In this document: positions 33,205 through 43,333 of the stretch, one piece after another | Position numbering within the stretch: position 1 is the first letter of the stretch | Layout of the letters: each line of letters begins with the position of its first letter | Source of the DNA: JAVBLD01 sp031553705 | GTDB taxonomy: Bacteria > Bacteroidota > Bacteroidia > Bacteroidales > Marinifilaceae | Reading direction: 5' to 3' | DNA length: 64,000 nucleotides | Assembly: GCA_031553705.1 (NCBI GenBank) | Contig: JAVBLD010000007.1 | Location: forward strand, 1 to 64,000 | Position numbers and translations under genes: made by a program | Notes under the pieces: generated by a model | What the model was told of the DNA's origin: nothing | The model's input: the letters and a program-made list of their open reading frames with translations, nothing else | Database searches by the model: none

Positions 33205-35682
33205 ATGGGGACAGAAGCAACCAAAAATCTGAAACAGATCATGACCTTGGCCAGTGAAGAGGCAAAGCGGTTAGGTAACTCGAAAATTTATCCGGAGCAT
33301 CTGTTTTTAGGTATTTTACGGTCAAACAATCCGCGGATTATGAGTGCTTTGATGGCATTGGATGTGAATTTTTTTGAAATTAAGGATAAAGTGGAAGAGA
33401 AATTAAACAAAAAAAGAGAAGACGTAGATCCGCTTGCCAGTCCGGATTTTACACTGGCGGCGAACAATATTTTAAAGAAGGTAAATGAAGAGGCCTGGGA
33501 GATGGGAGCCGGCGAGATAGAGGCAGAGCATCTGATGTTGGCAATACTTAAAACCTCGACCGAATTTGTAACACGGTTATTTCAAACCATGGGAGTAAAT
33601 TATGATAGTTTCAGGGAGGAACTGTTGAAGGAAGATATCAGGATGCAGTCGGAGGAAGGAGAGGAGGAAGAGGATGCCGGAGACGAAGATCCGATGTATA
33701 ATCCTTACCGTCAAAAGGGTGGAAGCAAAACCGATACACCCGTATTGGATAATTTTGGAGTAGATATTACGAAAGCGGCCGAGGAGGGTGCATTGGATCC
33801 GATTGTAGGGCGCGACAGAGAGATTGAACGCCTCGCCCAGATATTGAGCCGCCGGAAAAAGAATAATCCGGTACTGATTGGCGAACCGGGAGTAGGTAAG
33901 TCGGCTATTGCAGAAGGACTGGCTATCCGGATTATTCAAAAAAAGGTATCCCGGGTGTTGTTTGAAAAGCGGGTGATTGCATTGGATATTGCTTCGATTG
34001 TGGCCGGAACAAAGTATCGCGGCCAGTTTGAAGAGCGTATGAAGGCAATCCTGAATGAGTTGTCCAAGAATAAAAATATTATCCTTTTTATTGATGAAAT
34101 CCATACGATTGTCGGCGCCGGGGGGTCGGGAGGCAGCCTGGATGCGGCTAATATGCTGAAACCGGCTCTTGCGCGCGGGGAGATACAGTGCATAGGCGCT
34201 ACGACATTGGATGAGTTTCGCCAGAATATAGAAAAGGACGGAGCGCTGGAACGCCGTTTCCAGAAGGTGTTGGTCGAACCCACCTCTTTTAGCGAGACGA
34301 TAGAGATCTTGAATAATATTAAACAGCGTTATGAAGATCATCACAATGTGAAGTATACCGACGCGGCAATCAAAGCCTGTGTACAACTGACCGATCGCTA
34401 TATCTCCGACCGTGCATTGCCTGACAAGGCAATCGATGCGTTGGACGAAGCCGGTTCAAGGGTTCATATTGCCAATATTCATGTTCCGCTGGCTATCGAG
34501 GAGTTGGAATTGTCGATCGAAGAGATCAAGACAAAAAAGAAGGATGCTGTGAAGCAGCAGAATTTTGAAGTAGCTGCCGCTTTCCGTGATAAAGAACGGC
34601 AATTGCTGTCCAATTTGGAGGAGGAGAAAGTAAAGTGGCATAAGGAGCTGCAAGAAAACCGTGTTGTCGTGGATGAAGAGCATGTCGCTGAAGTGGTAGC
34701 GATGATGACCGGGGTACCGGTGAAACGGATCGCAAAGACCGAAGGGATGAAGTTGCTACAGATGCGGGAGGAACTGGCTGGCAGCGTGATCGGGCAGGAT
34801 GAGGCGATTGAAAAAATTGTAAGGGCTATCCACCGGAACCGTACCGGCCTGAAGGATCCGAACCGCCCGATCGGTTCATTCATATTCTTGGGACCTACCG
34901 GAGTCGGTAAAACGCAATTGGCAAAAGTACTGGCGCAATATCTTTTTGATTCTACCGATGCGTTGATCCGTATTGATATGAGCGAATATATGGAGAAATT
35001 TGCTGTTTCACGATTGGTCGGTGCACCTCCGGGATATGTCGGATATGAAGAAGGGGGACAGCTGACCGAAAAGGTGCGGCGGAGACCCTATTCGGTAGTA
35101 CTATTGGACGAAATAGAAAAAGCACACCCGGATGTATTCAATATTCTGCTACAGTTGCTTGACGACGGACAGTTGACGGATAGCCTGGGCCGCCGGGTAG
35201 ATTTTAAAAATACGATAGTTATCATGACCTCTAATATTGGGAGCCGTCAGTTGAAAGATTTCGGCCGTGGTATCGGGTTCAGCGCAATCGACCGGAGTGC
35301 AGACAATGAGTATGCAAAAGGGGTCGTGCAAAAAGCCCTGAAAAGCACATTCGCTCCTGAGTTCCTAAACCGGATAGACGATGTCATCATATTCAATTCG
35401 CTTAGCAAAGAGGACATGTATCAGATCATCGATATCGAACTGAAAGGACTGATCAAACGGGTATGTGATCTAGGATTTGTGGTTAAAGTATCGGATGCAG
35501 CGAAAGAGTTTGTGACCGAAAAAGGATTTGATCCGCAGTACGGTGCCCGACCATTGAAGCGTGCAATCCAAAAATACTTGGAGGACGGCTTGGCTGAAGT
35601 GATCATAAAAGGAACGATCCCCGAAGGCGGAACGATCATGGTAGACTGGGACCGGAGCAGCGATAAGCTCACGATTATGTAA
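33205..35682 (+). CDS. clpC: ClpC-type AAA+ unfoldase (ATP-dependent Clp protease ATP-binding subunit)
   Basis: 825 residues. Two N-terminal Clp repeats (KIYPEHLFLGILRSNNP, EIEAEHLMLAILKTS), first AAA module with Walker A GEPGVGKSAIAEGLA and Walker B IILFIDEIHT, a UVR/middle region (KKKDAVKQQNFEVAAAFRDK), and second AAA module with Walker A GPTGVGKTQLAKVLA and Walker B VVLLDEIEKAHPDVFN. It unfolds substrates for ClpP and has a quality-control role. It is monocistronic, ended by a strong hairpin. Confidence 0.95.
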   Translation: MGTEATKNLKQIMTLASEEAKRLGNSKIYPEHLFLGILRSNNPRIMSALMALDVNFFEIKDKVEEKLNKKREDVDPLASPDFTLAANNILKKVNEEAWEMGAGEIEAEHLMLAILKTSTEFVTRLFQTMGVNYDSFREELLKEDIRMQSEEGEEEEDAGDEDPMYNPYRQKGGSKTDTPVLDNFGVDITKAAEEGALDPIVGRDREIERLAQILSRRKKNNPVLIGEPGVGKSAIAEGLAIRIIQKKVSRVLFEKRVIALDIASIVAGTKYRGQFEERMKAILNELSKNKNIILFIDEIHTIVGAGGSGGSLDAANMLKPALARGEIQCIGATTLDEFRQNIEKDGALERRFQKVLVEPTSFSETIEILNNIKQRYEDHHNVKYTDAAIKACVQLTDRYISDRALPDKAIDALDEAGSRVHIANIHVPLAIEELELSIEEIKTKKKDAVKQQNFEVAAAFRDKERQLLSNLEEEKVKWHKELQENRVVVDEEHVAEVVAMMTGVPVKRIAKTEGMKLLQMREELAGSVIGQDEAIEKIVRAIHRNRTGLKDPNRPIGSFIFLGPTGVGKTQLAKVLAQYLFDSTDALIRIDMSEYMEKFAVSRLVGAPPGYVGYEEGGQLTEKVRRRPYSVVLLDEIEKAHPDVFNILLQLLDDGQLTDSLGRRVDFKNTIVIMTSNIGSRQLKDFGRGIGFSAIDRSADNEYAKGVVQKALKSTFAPEFLNRIDDVIIFNSLSKEDMYQIIDIELKGLIKRVCDLGFVVKVSDAAKEFVTEKGFDPQYGARPLKRAIQKYLEDGLAEVIIKGTIPEGGTIMVDWDRSSDKLTIM

Positions 35683-35700
35683 TACAATGGATATATAAAA

Positions 35701-35738
35701 AACAACTCCGGCATTGAGAAATGCCGGAGTTGTTTTTA
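35701..35738. terminator. Bidirectional terminator between clpC and the M13 peptidase
   Basis: AACAACTCCGGCAT (35701-35714) pairs perfectly with 35721-35734 across a 6-base loop, with A-rich and T-rich flanks on the two sides. It serves the converging genes. Confidence 0.9.
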
Positions 35739-35755
35739 TATGTTTTCATCCATAT

Positions 35756-37792
35756 TTACCAGATAGCTACGCGCTTATCCTTCGGAATAAAAAGTTTGTT
35801 GTCCGGCGTCACGCTAAAGGCTTCATACCATGCGTCAATCTGTGGCAGAGCGCCGTTTACACGCCATTTTCCCAAAGAGTGCGGATCTATTTTTGTCAAC
35901 CGGCGAATCTCTTCGTCGCGGATATTGCTGCCCCATACGGTAGCATAGCCGAGGAAGAAACGCTGGGCGTTTGTGAATCCCTCGATCGGTGCTGGCGTTT
36001 CTTTTCCTTGCAGAGAGTTCTGGTAAGCCTGCCAGGAAATCTGCAGACCTCCCTGGTCGGCAATATTTTCTCCCAATGTAAAACGTCCGTTGGCATGGAT
36101 TGTGTCGATTACAATGATATTATCGAAGAAGTCAACCAATACCTGGGCTCTTTCGTCAAATCTTCTGGCATCTTCGGGAGTCCACCATTCGGCCAGGTTC
36201 CCGTCTTTGTCGTATTGGCGGCCCTGGTCATCAAAACCATGCGTCATTTCGTGGCCGATAACCACTCCGATAGCCCCGTAGTTTACAGCATCATCGGCTG
36301 CCATATTGAAGAAAGGCGGTTGAAGGATTGCTGCCGGAAAGCAGATCTCGTTTGTTGCCGGATTGTAGTAAGCATTTACCGTTTGCGGAGTCATCAGCCA
36401 TTCGTCTTTATCTACCGGTTTATTGAACTTACTGACCATGTAGTCGTAATCAAAGTTGTTGGAATGCACAATATTTGCCCAATAAGATTCGTTTTTGCTG
36501 ACGGTCAGGCCGGAATAGTCTCTCCATTTATCCGGATAACCGATTTTGATATGGAAAGCGGCCAGCTTTTCCTGTGCTTTTGCTTTTGTCGCATCCCCCA
36601 TCCATGATAGGTTATTGATCCGTTCTCCTAAAGCGGTTTGCAGGTTCTTAACCAGACTCAGCATTTTTTCTTTTGCTGCGGGAGGAAAATATTTCTCTAC
36701 GTAGATCTGGCCGACTGCCTCGCCCAATGCGCCGTTAACGACATCGATAGACCGTTTCCAACGGGCTTTTTGCTCCTGTTTGCCGGATAGTGTTTTGCCG
36801 AAAAATTCGAATATTGCATCCGAAAAGTCGTCGCTCATATAGCTGGCGGCAGCTGTGATGGCATTCCAGTCCAGATAATATTTCAGATCCTGCAAAGAAG
36901 AATTTTTTATGATGTTACTCACTTCCGCTATAGGCTCCGGCTGTGAAAGATTTAAATCACGAACATCCTTTAAGCCCAGGGCATTAAACATAGAGGCCCA
37001 ATCGATCATCGGTGAGTTTTTTTGTAACTCTTCTATCGTTACTTTATGATAATTTTCGGTAGGAATACGTAGCTTAACACGCGGATAAGAAATCGTAGCC
37101 AGTTGCGTTTCTATTTTCATGATGGCTGCGGAAGCTGCCTGGGCTTGATCTGCCGGGTAGCCCGAAAGTAGGAACATGCTCTCGATCAATTCTACATATT
37201 TTCCGCGGAGCATTTGCGGACGCTCGCCTTCCTCCAGATAGTAATCGCGGTCGCCCATTTTGAATCCGCCTTGATTGATGTGCAGAATATTCAGGGAACT
37301 GTTCATATCATCGGCATATACATAATGGGAAAAGAAAGGTGACATGCCGTTACGGAACATCTTGGCCAATATCGCCGTGATTTCCGCTTTATCCTGAATA
37401 GCATCGATCTCTTTCAGATAGGGCAGAACAGGAGCCGCACCTTCTTCGTTTAGCTTTGCACTGTCCATAGCTATCGTATACAGATCGCCGATCTTCTGGG
37501 AAAGACTTCCGGCTTCATTTGTTTTTGCAGCCATTTCTTCGATCAACTCCTTTACCTGTTTCTGACTGGTTTCAAGGAGCTGGTCAAATGTTCCGAAACG
37601 CGAGTATTCCGGACTCAGTGGGTGGCTATCCATCCATCCGCCGCAGGCATAGCGGTAGAAATCATCTCCGGCAATCACTGTTTTGTCCATATTGGCCGGG
37701 TCAATACCCTGGACCGTTTGTTGCTTGGGTCCATGACAAGCTGCTGTAAGCATAGTACAAGTTGTTAAATAAAAAATAATTCTCTTTGTCAT
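35756..37792 (-). CDS. M13-family zinc metallopeptidase (neprilysin/PepO-like) lipoprotein
   Basis: 678 residues with lipobox LTAAC, Cys19. Zinc-binding and catalytic motif VVIGHEMTHGFDDQGRQYD, third ligand ENIADQGGLQ, substrate motif VNAYYNPATNEICFPAAIL, and the conserved C-terminal tryptophan (RVAIW). All catalytic residues appear present. It cleaves peptides on the cell surface or in the periplasm. It faces clpC across the shared terminator. Confidence 0.93.
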   Translation of the reverse strand: MTKRIIFYLTTCTMLTAACHGPKQQTVQGIDPANMDKTVIAGDDFYRYACGGWMDSHPLSPEYSRFGTFDQLLETSQKQVKELIEEMAAKTNEAGSLSQKIGDLYTIAMDSAKLNEEGAAPVLPYLKEIDAIQDKAEITAILAKMFRNGMSPFFSHYVYADDMNSSLNILHINQGGFKMGDRDYYLEEGERPQMLRGKYVELIESMFLLSGYPADQAQAASAAIMKIETQLATISYPRVKLRIPTENYHKVTIEELQKNSPMIDWASMFNALGLKDVRDLNLSQPEPIAEVSNIIKNSSLQDLKYYLDWNAITAAASYMSDDFSDAIFEFFGKTLSGKQEQKARWKRSIDVVNGALGEAVGQIYVEKYFPPAAKEKMLSLVKNLQTALGERINNLSWMGDATKAKAQEKLAAFHIKIGYPDKWRDYSGLTVSKNESYWANIVHSNNFDYDYMVSKFNKPVDKDEWLMTPQTVNAYYNPATNEICFPAAILQPPFFNMAADDAVNYGAIGVVIGHEMTHGFDDQGRQYDKDGNLAEWWTPEDARRFDERAQVLVDFFDNIIVIDTIHANGRFTLGENIADQGGLQISWQAYQNSLQGKETPAPIEGFTNAQRFFLGYATVWGSNIRDEEIRRLTKIDPHSLGKWRVNGALPQIDAWYEAFSVTPDNKLFIPKDKRVAIW

Positions 37793-37861
37793 AATTTATT
37801 AGAATGATGTAATTGTAATTGATTTACGATTATATAAGTTGCTCCGAACGTACCATTCCGT

Positions 37862-39307
37862 TTACGGAATATTAATGCCTTCTTTTTTATATTCTCTTTT
37901 TAGTAGATCGGTCAGTTGCTCGACATCCAATTTTTTGGCAATAATCTTTTTGTCTTTGTCCAACAGGTATATTGTCGGAGTCGTGAAAACATTGTAGTAT
38001 ATCCGGTAGTTCGTTTGATTGTGGGGATCCCAGCAGTTGATAAAATCAAACAGATTGTATTCGATGACGAATTTTTCCCATTCATCCTTTTTATTTTGGG
38101 TATGTACGGCAAATACTTTCAGGCCGTAAGGTTTGAATTTATCCAGCAGTTCTGTTTTGATTCCGGGAACGATTTTTTTGCAATGTCCGCAATCCGCTTC
38201 CCAGAAGAGCAAAAGGGTAAAAGGAGCTTTTGTCTCGTAAAGACTGAGCGTACCTCCGTCCATCGAAGGCAGTTTCAACTCCTGAGCCTTCATGCCGATC
38301 AGGTTATATTGTAATTTAACGACTTCTTCTTTGATCTTTTCCATAGCCTCAGGATCCACCCAGTCTGCCCGTCCGGATAAATAATATTTTTTTGCGATAT
38401 TAACGAATGCCTTATCCATGCCCATAATTTTGCTTTCCAGGGTATAATTGAAGAATGTGCTTACAAGGTACCTGAACATGGCTCTGGAATCCTTCGACTT
38501 TTCGATGATGTTCACAGCTTCGCGGAATACGGTGTCCGGCTGTTGTATAATCATATCATTTAAATAGTCATTGATCTTCTTTTTGAATCCCGGTGTTCTG
38601 ATCAACGTACTGTCGTTGAAATATGTATAATCCCAATAGTGATCCTTATTGTAATAATAGGTACATCGTTGAATCTCCATGTTCCGGTCCGGCGTGTTTT
38701 CCGCTATCTCTTTTGAGAAATCAGGAATTACCGGCGAGAGGATAAAAGCAGTGAAAGTGGCCAGCGCCGATCCGGGGAACTGTTTGCCGATCTGCTCAAT
38801 ATATGCACGCACTTCACGGTCTGCGAATTCGAATTGATCGTTGTATTTTTTTTTGACTTCCGGATTATCTTTTTTAGGGTCTTTGTTGTATGTCTCCGCC
38901 AGACTTTTGGTTTTGGCATTCTGAGCGATCATGAATTCTTGAAAATTCAGAAAAGCGGTATTCTCCGGTGAACCGTCAAATTGCAGTTTTTCCAATATAT
39001 TTATCGTATCGGCTTTTATCGAGAAGTTCTGATTATCGCCTATAATAAGATCAAAATAGCTACTACGTGAAAGAGCCACCAAGTACAGGCCTCTAGCCAA
39101 TTTTTTATTGTTTTTCCTGAAGACGCCCTTACCGTTGGCATCCAACTTTGCCGTATCGACAATCAGCATTTTTTCTTCGTAATAATTGGCAAGCAGCACC
39201 TCCTTATTCGGCATTTTAGGGATTGTTATCTTTATATTATATCCTTGCGCCTCCACTCTGTTTATCGATAGTAAACAGACACATAATAAGAAAAGTATTT
39301 TATTCAT
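37862..39307 (-). CDS. TlpA/thioredoxin-like protein with DUF4369/DUF5106-type N-terminal region
   Basis: 481 residues. A signal peptide (ILFLLCVCLLSINRVEA) is followed by a beta-rich DUF4369-like domain (YNIKITIPKMPNKEVLLANY), a helical middle of about 200 residues, and a C-terminal thioredoxin fold with the redox motif FWEADCGHCKKI and cis-Pro in FTTPTIYLLDKD. It is expected to act as a periplasmic thiol-disulfide reductase; the partner is unknown. It is 69 bases upstream-side from the M13 peptidase on the same strand. Confidence 0.85.
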   Translation of the reverse strand: MNKILFLLCVCLLSINRVEAQGYNIKITIPKMPNKEVLLANYYEEKMLIVDTAKLDANGKGVFRKNNKKLARGLYLVALSRSSYFDLIIGDNQNFSIKADTINILEKLQFDGSPENTAFLNFQEFMIAQNAKTKSLAETYNKDPKKDNPEVKKKYNDQFEFADREVRAYIEQIGKQFPGSALATFTAFILSPVIPDFSKEIAENTPDRNMEIQRCTYYYNKDHYWDYTYFNDSTLIRTPGFKKKINDYLNDMIIQQPDTVFREAVNIIEKSKDSRAMFRYLVSTFFNYTLESKIMGMDKAFVNIAKKYYLSGRADWVDPEAMEKIKEEVVKLQYNLIGMKAQELKLPSMDGGTLSLYETKAPFTLLLFWEADCGHCKKIVPGIKTELLDKFKPYGLKVFAVHTQNKKDEWEKFVIEYNLFDFINCWDPHNQTNYRIYYNVFTTPTIYLLDKDKKIIAKKLDVEQLTDLLKREYKKEGINIP

Positions 39308-39333
39308 ATCCTGATCAGATGTTTGTACACCTT

Positions 39334-40086
39334 TTATTTAGTCGTCTTAAAATATGTTTTGATAACCTCTGCCGCTCTTGTATCCCCCAGGCTGCTGGCA
39401 ATTTCCAAGTCTTTTAAAGCTTCTTCCATCCGGTGAAGTGCCATTTCGGCAATAGCCCGGTTATAATAAGATTTTGCACTGGACGGATCAATAAGGATCG
39501 CTTCGGAATAATCTTTTATAGCAGCTTCATAGTTACCTTTTTTTTGCAATACGACTCCCCGGTTAAAATACAAGGCACAGGCATTTAAACCGATCTCTTT
39601 GGCTGTTTTGACCTCCATTGATACTCCTTGTCCGAGCTCCAAAGCTTTATTATAATCTATTAACGCTCCGTCGTAATCATTCATACGAAACCGTGCAATT
39701 CCCCTATAATGATAGGCCATAATGAAATCCGGGCGGAGTTTTATGGTTTCCGTATAATCTTTAATAGCATCAGCATAAGCACCCATATTTTCATATAGGA
39801 TACCACGGTTGAAATACGATTCCGCATGGTCGGGATAGGTGGCCAGAATGTAATTGAAATCTTTCAGCGCCTCCTGATTCCGGTTGATATTTGCATAAGA
39901 AATGGCCCGGTTATAATATAGCGGAAACCATTCGCTGTCTATGGTTAACCCGTTATTGAATTCGGTAATGGCCTGGTCGTACATGTTTTGCTTGATATAG
40001 GCCATCCCCCGCTTATTGGCCTGCTTTACGCTGCCGTTACATGATGCAAATAACACAAATGCTACGATTAATAATCGATAACTCAT
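39334..40086 (-). CDS. TPR-repeat lipoprotein
   Basis: 250 residues with lipobox LFASC, Cys16. About six tetratricopeptide repeats follow (for example AESYFNRGILYENMGAYADA and DFIMAYHYRGIARFRMND), covering almost the full mature protein. TPR solenoids mediate protein contacts; no partner is evident. It lies 26 bases before the thioredoxin-like gene in the direction of transcription and may share its transcript. Confidence 0.85.
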   Translation of the reverse strand: MSYRLLIVAFVLFASCNGSVKQANKRGMAYIKQNMYDQAITEFNNGLTIDSEWFPLYYNRAISYANINRNQEALKDFNYILATYPDHAESYFNRGILYENMGAYADAIKDYTETIKLRPDFIMAYHYRGIARFRMNDYDGALIDYNKALELGQGVSMEVKTAKEIGLNACALYFNRGVVLQKKGNYEAAIKDYSEAILIDPSSAKSYYNRAIAEMALHRMEEALKDLEIASSLGDTRAAEVIKTYFKTTK

Positions 40087-40188
40087 CCTCGTATATCTTT
40101 ATTGTTGCGTTTGGAACAGATTTATTGCCGGTTATATTAGGCCAAAGTTAGTTATTGCCGATGAAATAATAAAGTATTCCCCGGCTTT

Positions 40189-42021
40189 TTATTCTCTTGA
40201 ATAGATCTTTTTCACCAGATCGAGACGCTTTATTTTTTTCAGTATTGCGATGATTTGCTCTTTGTACTCTTTTTTATACCAGAAGAAAAAGAGATTTTGA
40301 TTTTTCTTTTCCGTTTCGGTTTTGGGCGAGATGATCTTTTTGAGTGAATAAGGATGATAGCCGGAATAGTACATTGTAGTGGCCAATGTCATTGGAGTAG
40401 GGGTAAAATCCTGCACCTGCTCCAACTTGAAATCCAGGTGTTTGGTTTCTACGGCCAGTTCGGCCATGTCTTCCGGGCTGCAGCCGGGATGAGAAGAGAC
40501 AAAGTAGGGGACAAGCTGTTGGTTTAATCTGCTTTTTTCGTTTATAACGTCAAATATCCCTTTTAACTGACGGAATAATTTGAAAGAAGGTTTCCGCATC
40601 AGTTGTAAAACGTTTTCTGCGGTATGTTCCGGAGCCACTTTAAAGCGTCCCGAGGTGTGATGCCGGATCACTTTTTCCAAGTATTCCCGGTTTATCCGGT
40701 TAACCTGCCTGTCGCCGGTGTCATACAGGCATAAATCGTACCGGATTCCGGAACCGATAAAGCAGTGTTTGACGCCATCGCGGCTTTGCACGGCAGCATA
40801 CATTTCCAGTAATGAAGCGTGATTTACATTCAGGTTTTTGCAAATGACGGGGAATATACAGGAGGCTCGTTTACACTTTTGACAAATTTGTATATTTTTT
40901 CCTTCCATTCCGTACATATTGGCCGAAGGACCTCCCAGATCGGATATGGTGCCCTTAAAATCGGGCATCTCGACGATACGGTCGAGTTCCTCTAAAATCG
41001 AACGCTTGGAGCGTGAGGTGATAAATTTACCCTGGTGGGCGGAAATAGTACAGAAAGCGCACCCTCCGAAACATCCCCGGTGTATGGTCACGGAATGGCA
41101 TATCATTCGGAATGCCGGAATCTCCTTGCCTTTATAGCGCGGATGCGGTAAACGGGTGAATGGTAGCCGGTAGACGGCATCCAACTCCTCTGTCGTCATC
41201 GGCGGATAGGGAGGGTTGACAATCAGTTGCCGATCTTTGATATATTGCACTAGTTTTGCTGCTTGCAGGCTGTTTGACTCCTCTTCGATATGCCGGAAAT
41301 TAGCTGCATATTTCTTTTTATCATTCCGACACGCGTCATGAGGGTGGAGAAGAATCGTATTCCAGTTTTTATTGGTTGCATACGGTTCCGTCTGCTTTCT
41401 CAGGATTACTGTCTGAGGAATATTGGTCAGGTTGGCAAACGGAATGCCTTTTTTCAGTAGTTTACAGATATCGGTTAGCGGCTTTTCTCCCATTCCGTAA
41501 ATGAGCATATCGGCTCCACTTTCGTATAGAATAGACGGTTGTAAAGAGTCGTTCCAATAATCGTAATGGGTGAAACGCCTTAATGATGCTTCGATACCTC
41601 CGATAATTACCGGAGTATCCGGGTAAAGCTCTTTCAATATTCGGGTATAAACAATGGTAGGCATGTCCGGCCGGAATCCGGCTTTTCCGCCGGGAGAATA
41701 GGCATCGTCCGATCTTTTCCTTTTAGACGCGGTGTAATGGTTGACCATCGAATCCATACATCCCGGACTGATGCCGAAAAAAAGATTTGGCCGTCCCAGC
41801 TTCCGGAAATCCCTCAGGTCATCCTGCCAGTTAGGTTGCGGTACGATAGCCACTTTTAGCCCAAACGATTCCAATAAACGTCCCACAATCGCTACGCCGA
41901 AAGAGGGATGATCTACATACGCATCCCCGGAAAAAAGGATCACATCCAGGCTTTCCCATTCTCGTTCTTTTACCTCTTTCACCGAAGTCGGTAGCCATAT
42001 AAGTTTTGTACCGCTGTTCAT
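40189..42021 (-). CDS. YgiQ-family radical SAM protein
   Basis: About 610 residues from the ATG at 42021 (MNSGTKLIWLPTSVKEVKER); the frame opens at 42072 but this start matches the family. The N-terminal B12-binding-like region (DVILFSGDAYVDHPSFGVAI) precedes the radical SAM cluster motif RGCFGGCAFCTI with three Cys, and a second Cys group (CQKCKRASC). YgiQ proteins are conserved but their reaction is not established. Confidence 0.9.
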   Translation of the reverse strand: MNSGTKLIWLPTSVKEVKEREWESLDVILFSGDAYVDHPSFGVAIVGRLLESFGLKVAIVPQPNWQDDLRDFRKLGRPNLFFGISPGCMDSMVNHYTASKRKRSDDAYSPGGKAGFRPDMPTIVYTRILKELYPDTPVIIGGIEASLRRFTHYDYWNDSLQPSILYESGADMLIYGMGEKPLTDICKLLKKGIPFANLTNIPQTVILRKQTEPYATNKNWNTILLHPHDACRNDKKKYAANFRHIEEESNSLQAAKLVQYIKDRQLIVNPPYPPMTTEELDAVYRLPFTRLPHPRYKGKEIPAFRMICHSVTIHRGCFGGCAFCTISAHQGKFITSRSKRSILEELDRIVEMPDFKGTISDLGGPSANMYGMEGKNIQICQKCKRASCIFPVICKNLNVNHASLLEMYAAVQSRDGVKHCFIGSGIRYDLCLYDTGDRQVNRINREYLEKVIRHHTSGRFKVAPEHTAENVLQLMRKPSFKLFRQLKGIFDVINEKSRLNQQLVPYFVSSHPGCSPEDMAELAVETKHLDFKLEQVQDFTPTPMTLATTMYYSGYHPYSLKKIISPKTETEKKNQNLFFFWYKKEYKEQIIAILKKIKRLDLVKKIYSRE

Positions 42022-42072
42022 TGTGGATTTGTTTTCTTTGTACAAAGGTACAAAGAAGCGTGTAAGTTGCAA

Positions 42073-42258
42073 ATTACTTTAAGTTTTGTGCTGACTAAAT
42101 CTTACTCTTAGCGAGCTAATCTCCAATAAAAGCAAAATAACTGTTTGTTATTACTATAAACCTTATAGGTTTCGTATCCCAATAGTATGAATATAAGGAT
42201 GATTATTTTAAGAAAAAATATAAAAACATTTCTTTTATTTATAAGATATATTATATAT
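42073..42258. other. AT-rich intergenic region upstream of the small ORF
   Basis: Part of a 567-base gap between the YgiQ gene and the lipoprotein at 42589. It is strongly AT-rich. It should carry the leftward YgiQ promoter; I see no coding potential or repeat in this part. Confidence 0.4.
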
Positions 42259-42266
42259 TATATTTG
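42259..42266 (+). promoter_or_regulatory. -7 box upstream of a small ORF
   Basis: TATATTTG is an exact TAnnTTTG match in an AT-rich stretch; expected start is near 42273, 20 bases before the small ORF. The -33 TTTG is not clear. Confidence 0.5.
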
Positions 42267-42293
42267 CAATGTAATCACCAATTAGACAAACTT

Positions 42294-42458
42294 ATGAAAC
42301 TAAGAACAATAATAAATCCTAATAGACGATATATTATTCCTGTAAATAGTGCAAAATTAGCAATAGCGTGTATAAAACATGTTGCTTTTACGTATCTTAT
42401 CCGGTATATCAATCCAGCATCCGAAAAAGTAAATAAATGTCTCTGGCTGCAAATTTAA
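42294..42458 (+). CDS. Hypothetical small basic protein
   Basis: 54 residues from ATG at 42294, starting MKLRTIINPNRRYIIPVNSA and containing IACIKHVAFTYLIRYINPAS. It has a net positive charge and one moderately hydrophobic segment. The promoter box just upstream and a 27-base leader support expression. I do not recognise it; it may be a leader peptide or non-coding. Confidence 0.3.
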   Translation: MKLRTIINPNRRYIIPVNSAKLAIACIKHVAFTYLIRYINPASEKVNKCLWLQI

Positions 42459-42588
42459 AATATTCATTACTTTATAGTACTCAGAATAAAAAGGTCGGGT
42501 TTTGGGAGGGGTATTCTAATATGTCTTTGTTATTCGCATATTTCTTAATTGTTGACTATGAAATAATTATTCACAAAATCTTGTAATT

Positions 42589-43221
42589 ATGGAAAAAATT
42601 CTATTGATTTTGTTATCCATGTTATTGACATCATGTGATAATAAAAAACTGCCCGGTTCTTTGGAACAGATGTCATTAAAAGAGACTGAAAAAGAGGCTA
42701 TCAAAGGTTTGCAGGAACGATTTTCTAATGAAATCCAGACTCGGGCCAATGGAGAAAATGATCCGTTAGGTCTTTATCAGATCCTTAAAACGGTTGAACC
42801 CAGTAGTTTGACTACGATTGAATATTATGAATTTGATAAAGAGGATTTTTATAAAGCTCCTTCTCCTGAAAACTTGATAGAATGTTTAAAACCTTCTGAT
42901 GAGGCTGTCATTTTTATGGAAAAAAATAATAAAGGTGAAGATTTTAGGTTAGATGCCGTTAAACGGGATGGGGTCTGGATGATCGGAAAATTCGGCAAAG
43001 ACTGGCAAAAGAATAGTCCTTGGTTTGCAGAAAAAGAGAAGGCTTCCGGTACGACTTTTAAAATGTTTAAGTTTTATGCTTATGATTATTTTATGTTAGA
43101 AGAAAACGGTAAAATTTCGATTTACGATGGTGTGGGGCGCGAACAGGATTTACACCGTTTGACAGAATCTTTTGTTGATAAGATGAATCGCATTAAGCAA
43201 CGTACATCCACTTCGGTATAG
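42589..43221 (+). CDS. Hypothetical lipoprotein
   Basis: 210 residues with a clear lipoprotein signal, lipobox LLTSC (Cys16), and a charged helical N-terminal part (MSLKETEKEAIKGLQERFSN) followed by a mixed alpha/beta part (SSLTTIEYYEFDKEDFYKAP, AVKRDGVWMIGKFGKDW). The last part resembles a domain recording a measured residue rather than an enzyme. I do not recognise the family. It is isolated, with an AT-rich region upstream and rimO 112 bases downstream. Confidence 0.7.
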   Translation: MEKILLILLSMLLTSCDNKKLPGSLEQMSLKETEKEAIKGLQERFSNEIQTRANGENDPLGLYQILKTVEPSSLTTIEYYEFDKEDFYKAPSPENLIECLKPSDEAVIFMEKNNKGEDFRLDAVKRDGVWMIGKFGKDWQKNSPWFAEKEKASGTTFKMFKFYAYDYFMLEENGKISIYDGVGREQDLHRLTESFVDKMNRIKQRTSTSV

Positions 43222-43279
43222 CACCCAGGAATAAAATAACAGTTTCTTTCATCTGATCATCTGTCTGCATTATTTGTAT

Positions 43280-43287
43280 TATCTTTG
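43280..43287 (+). promoter_or_regulatory. -7 box of the rimO promoter
   Basis: TATCTTTG, an exact consensus match, 46 bases before the rimO ATG. No good -33 TTTG at standard distance. Confidence 0.5.
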
Positions 43288-43333
43288 TATTGTAAAAAAA
43301 TAGAAATAAAGCGATGCAAGGTTTGATTACAAG

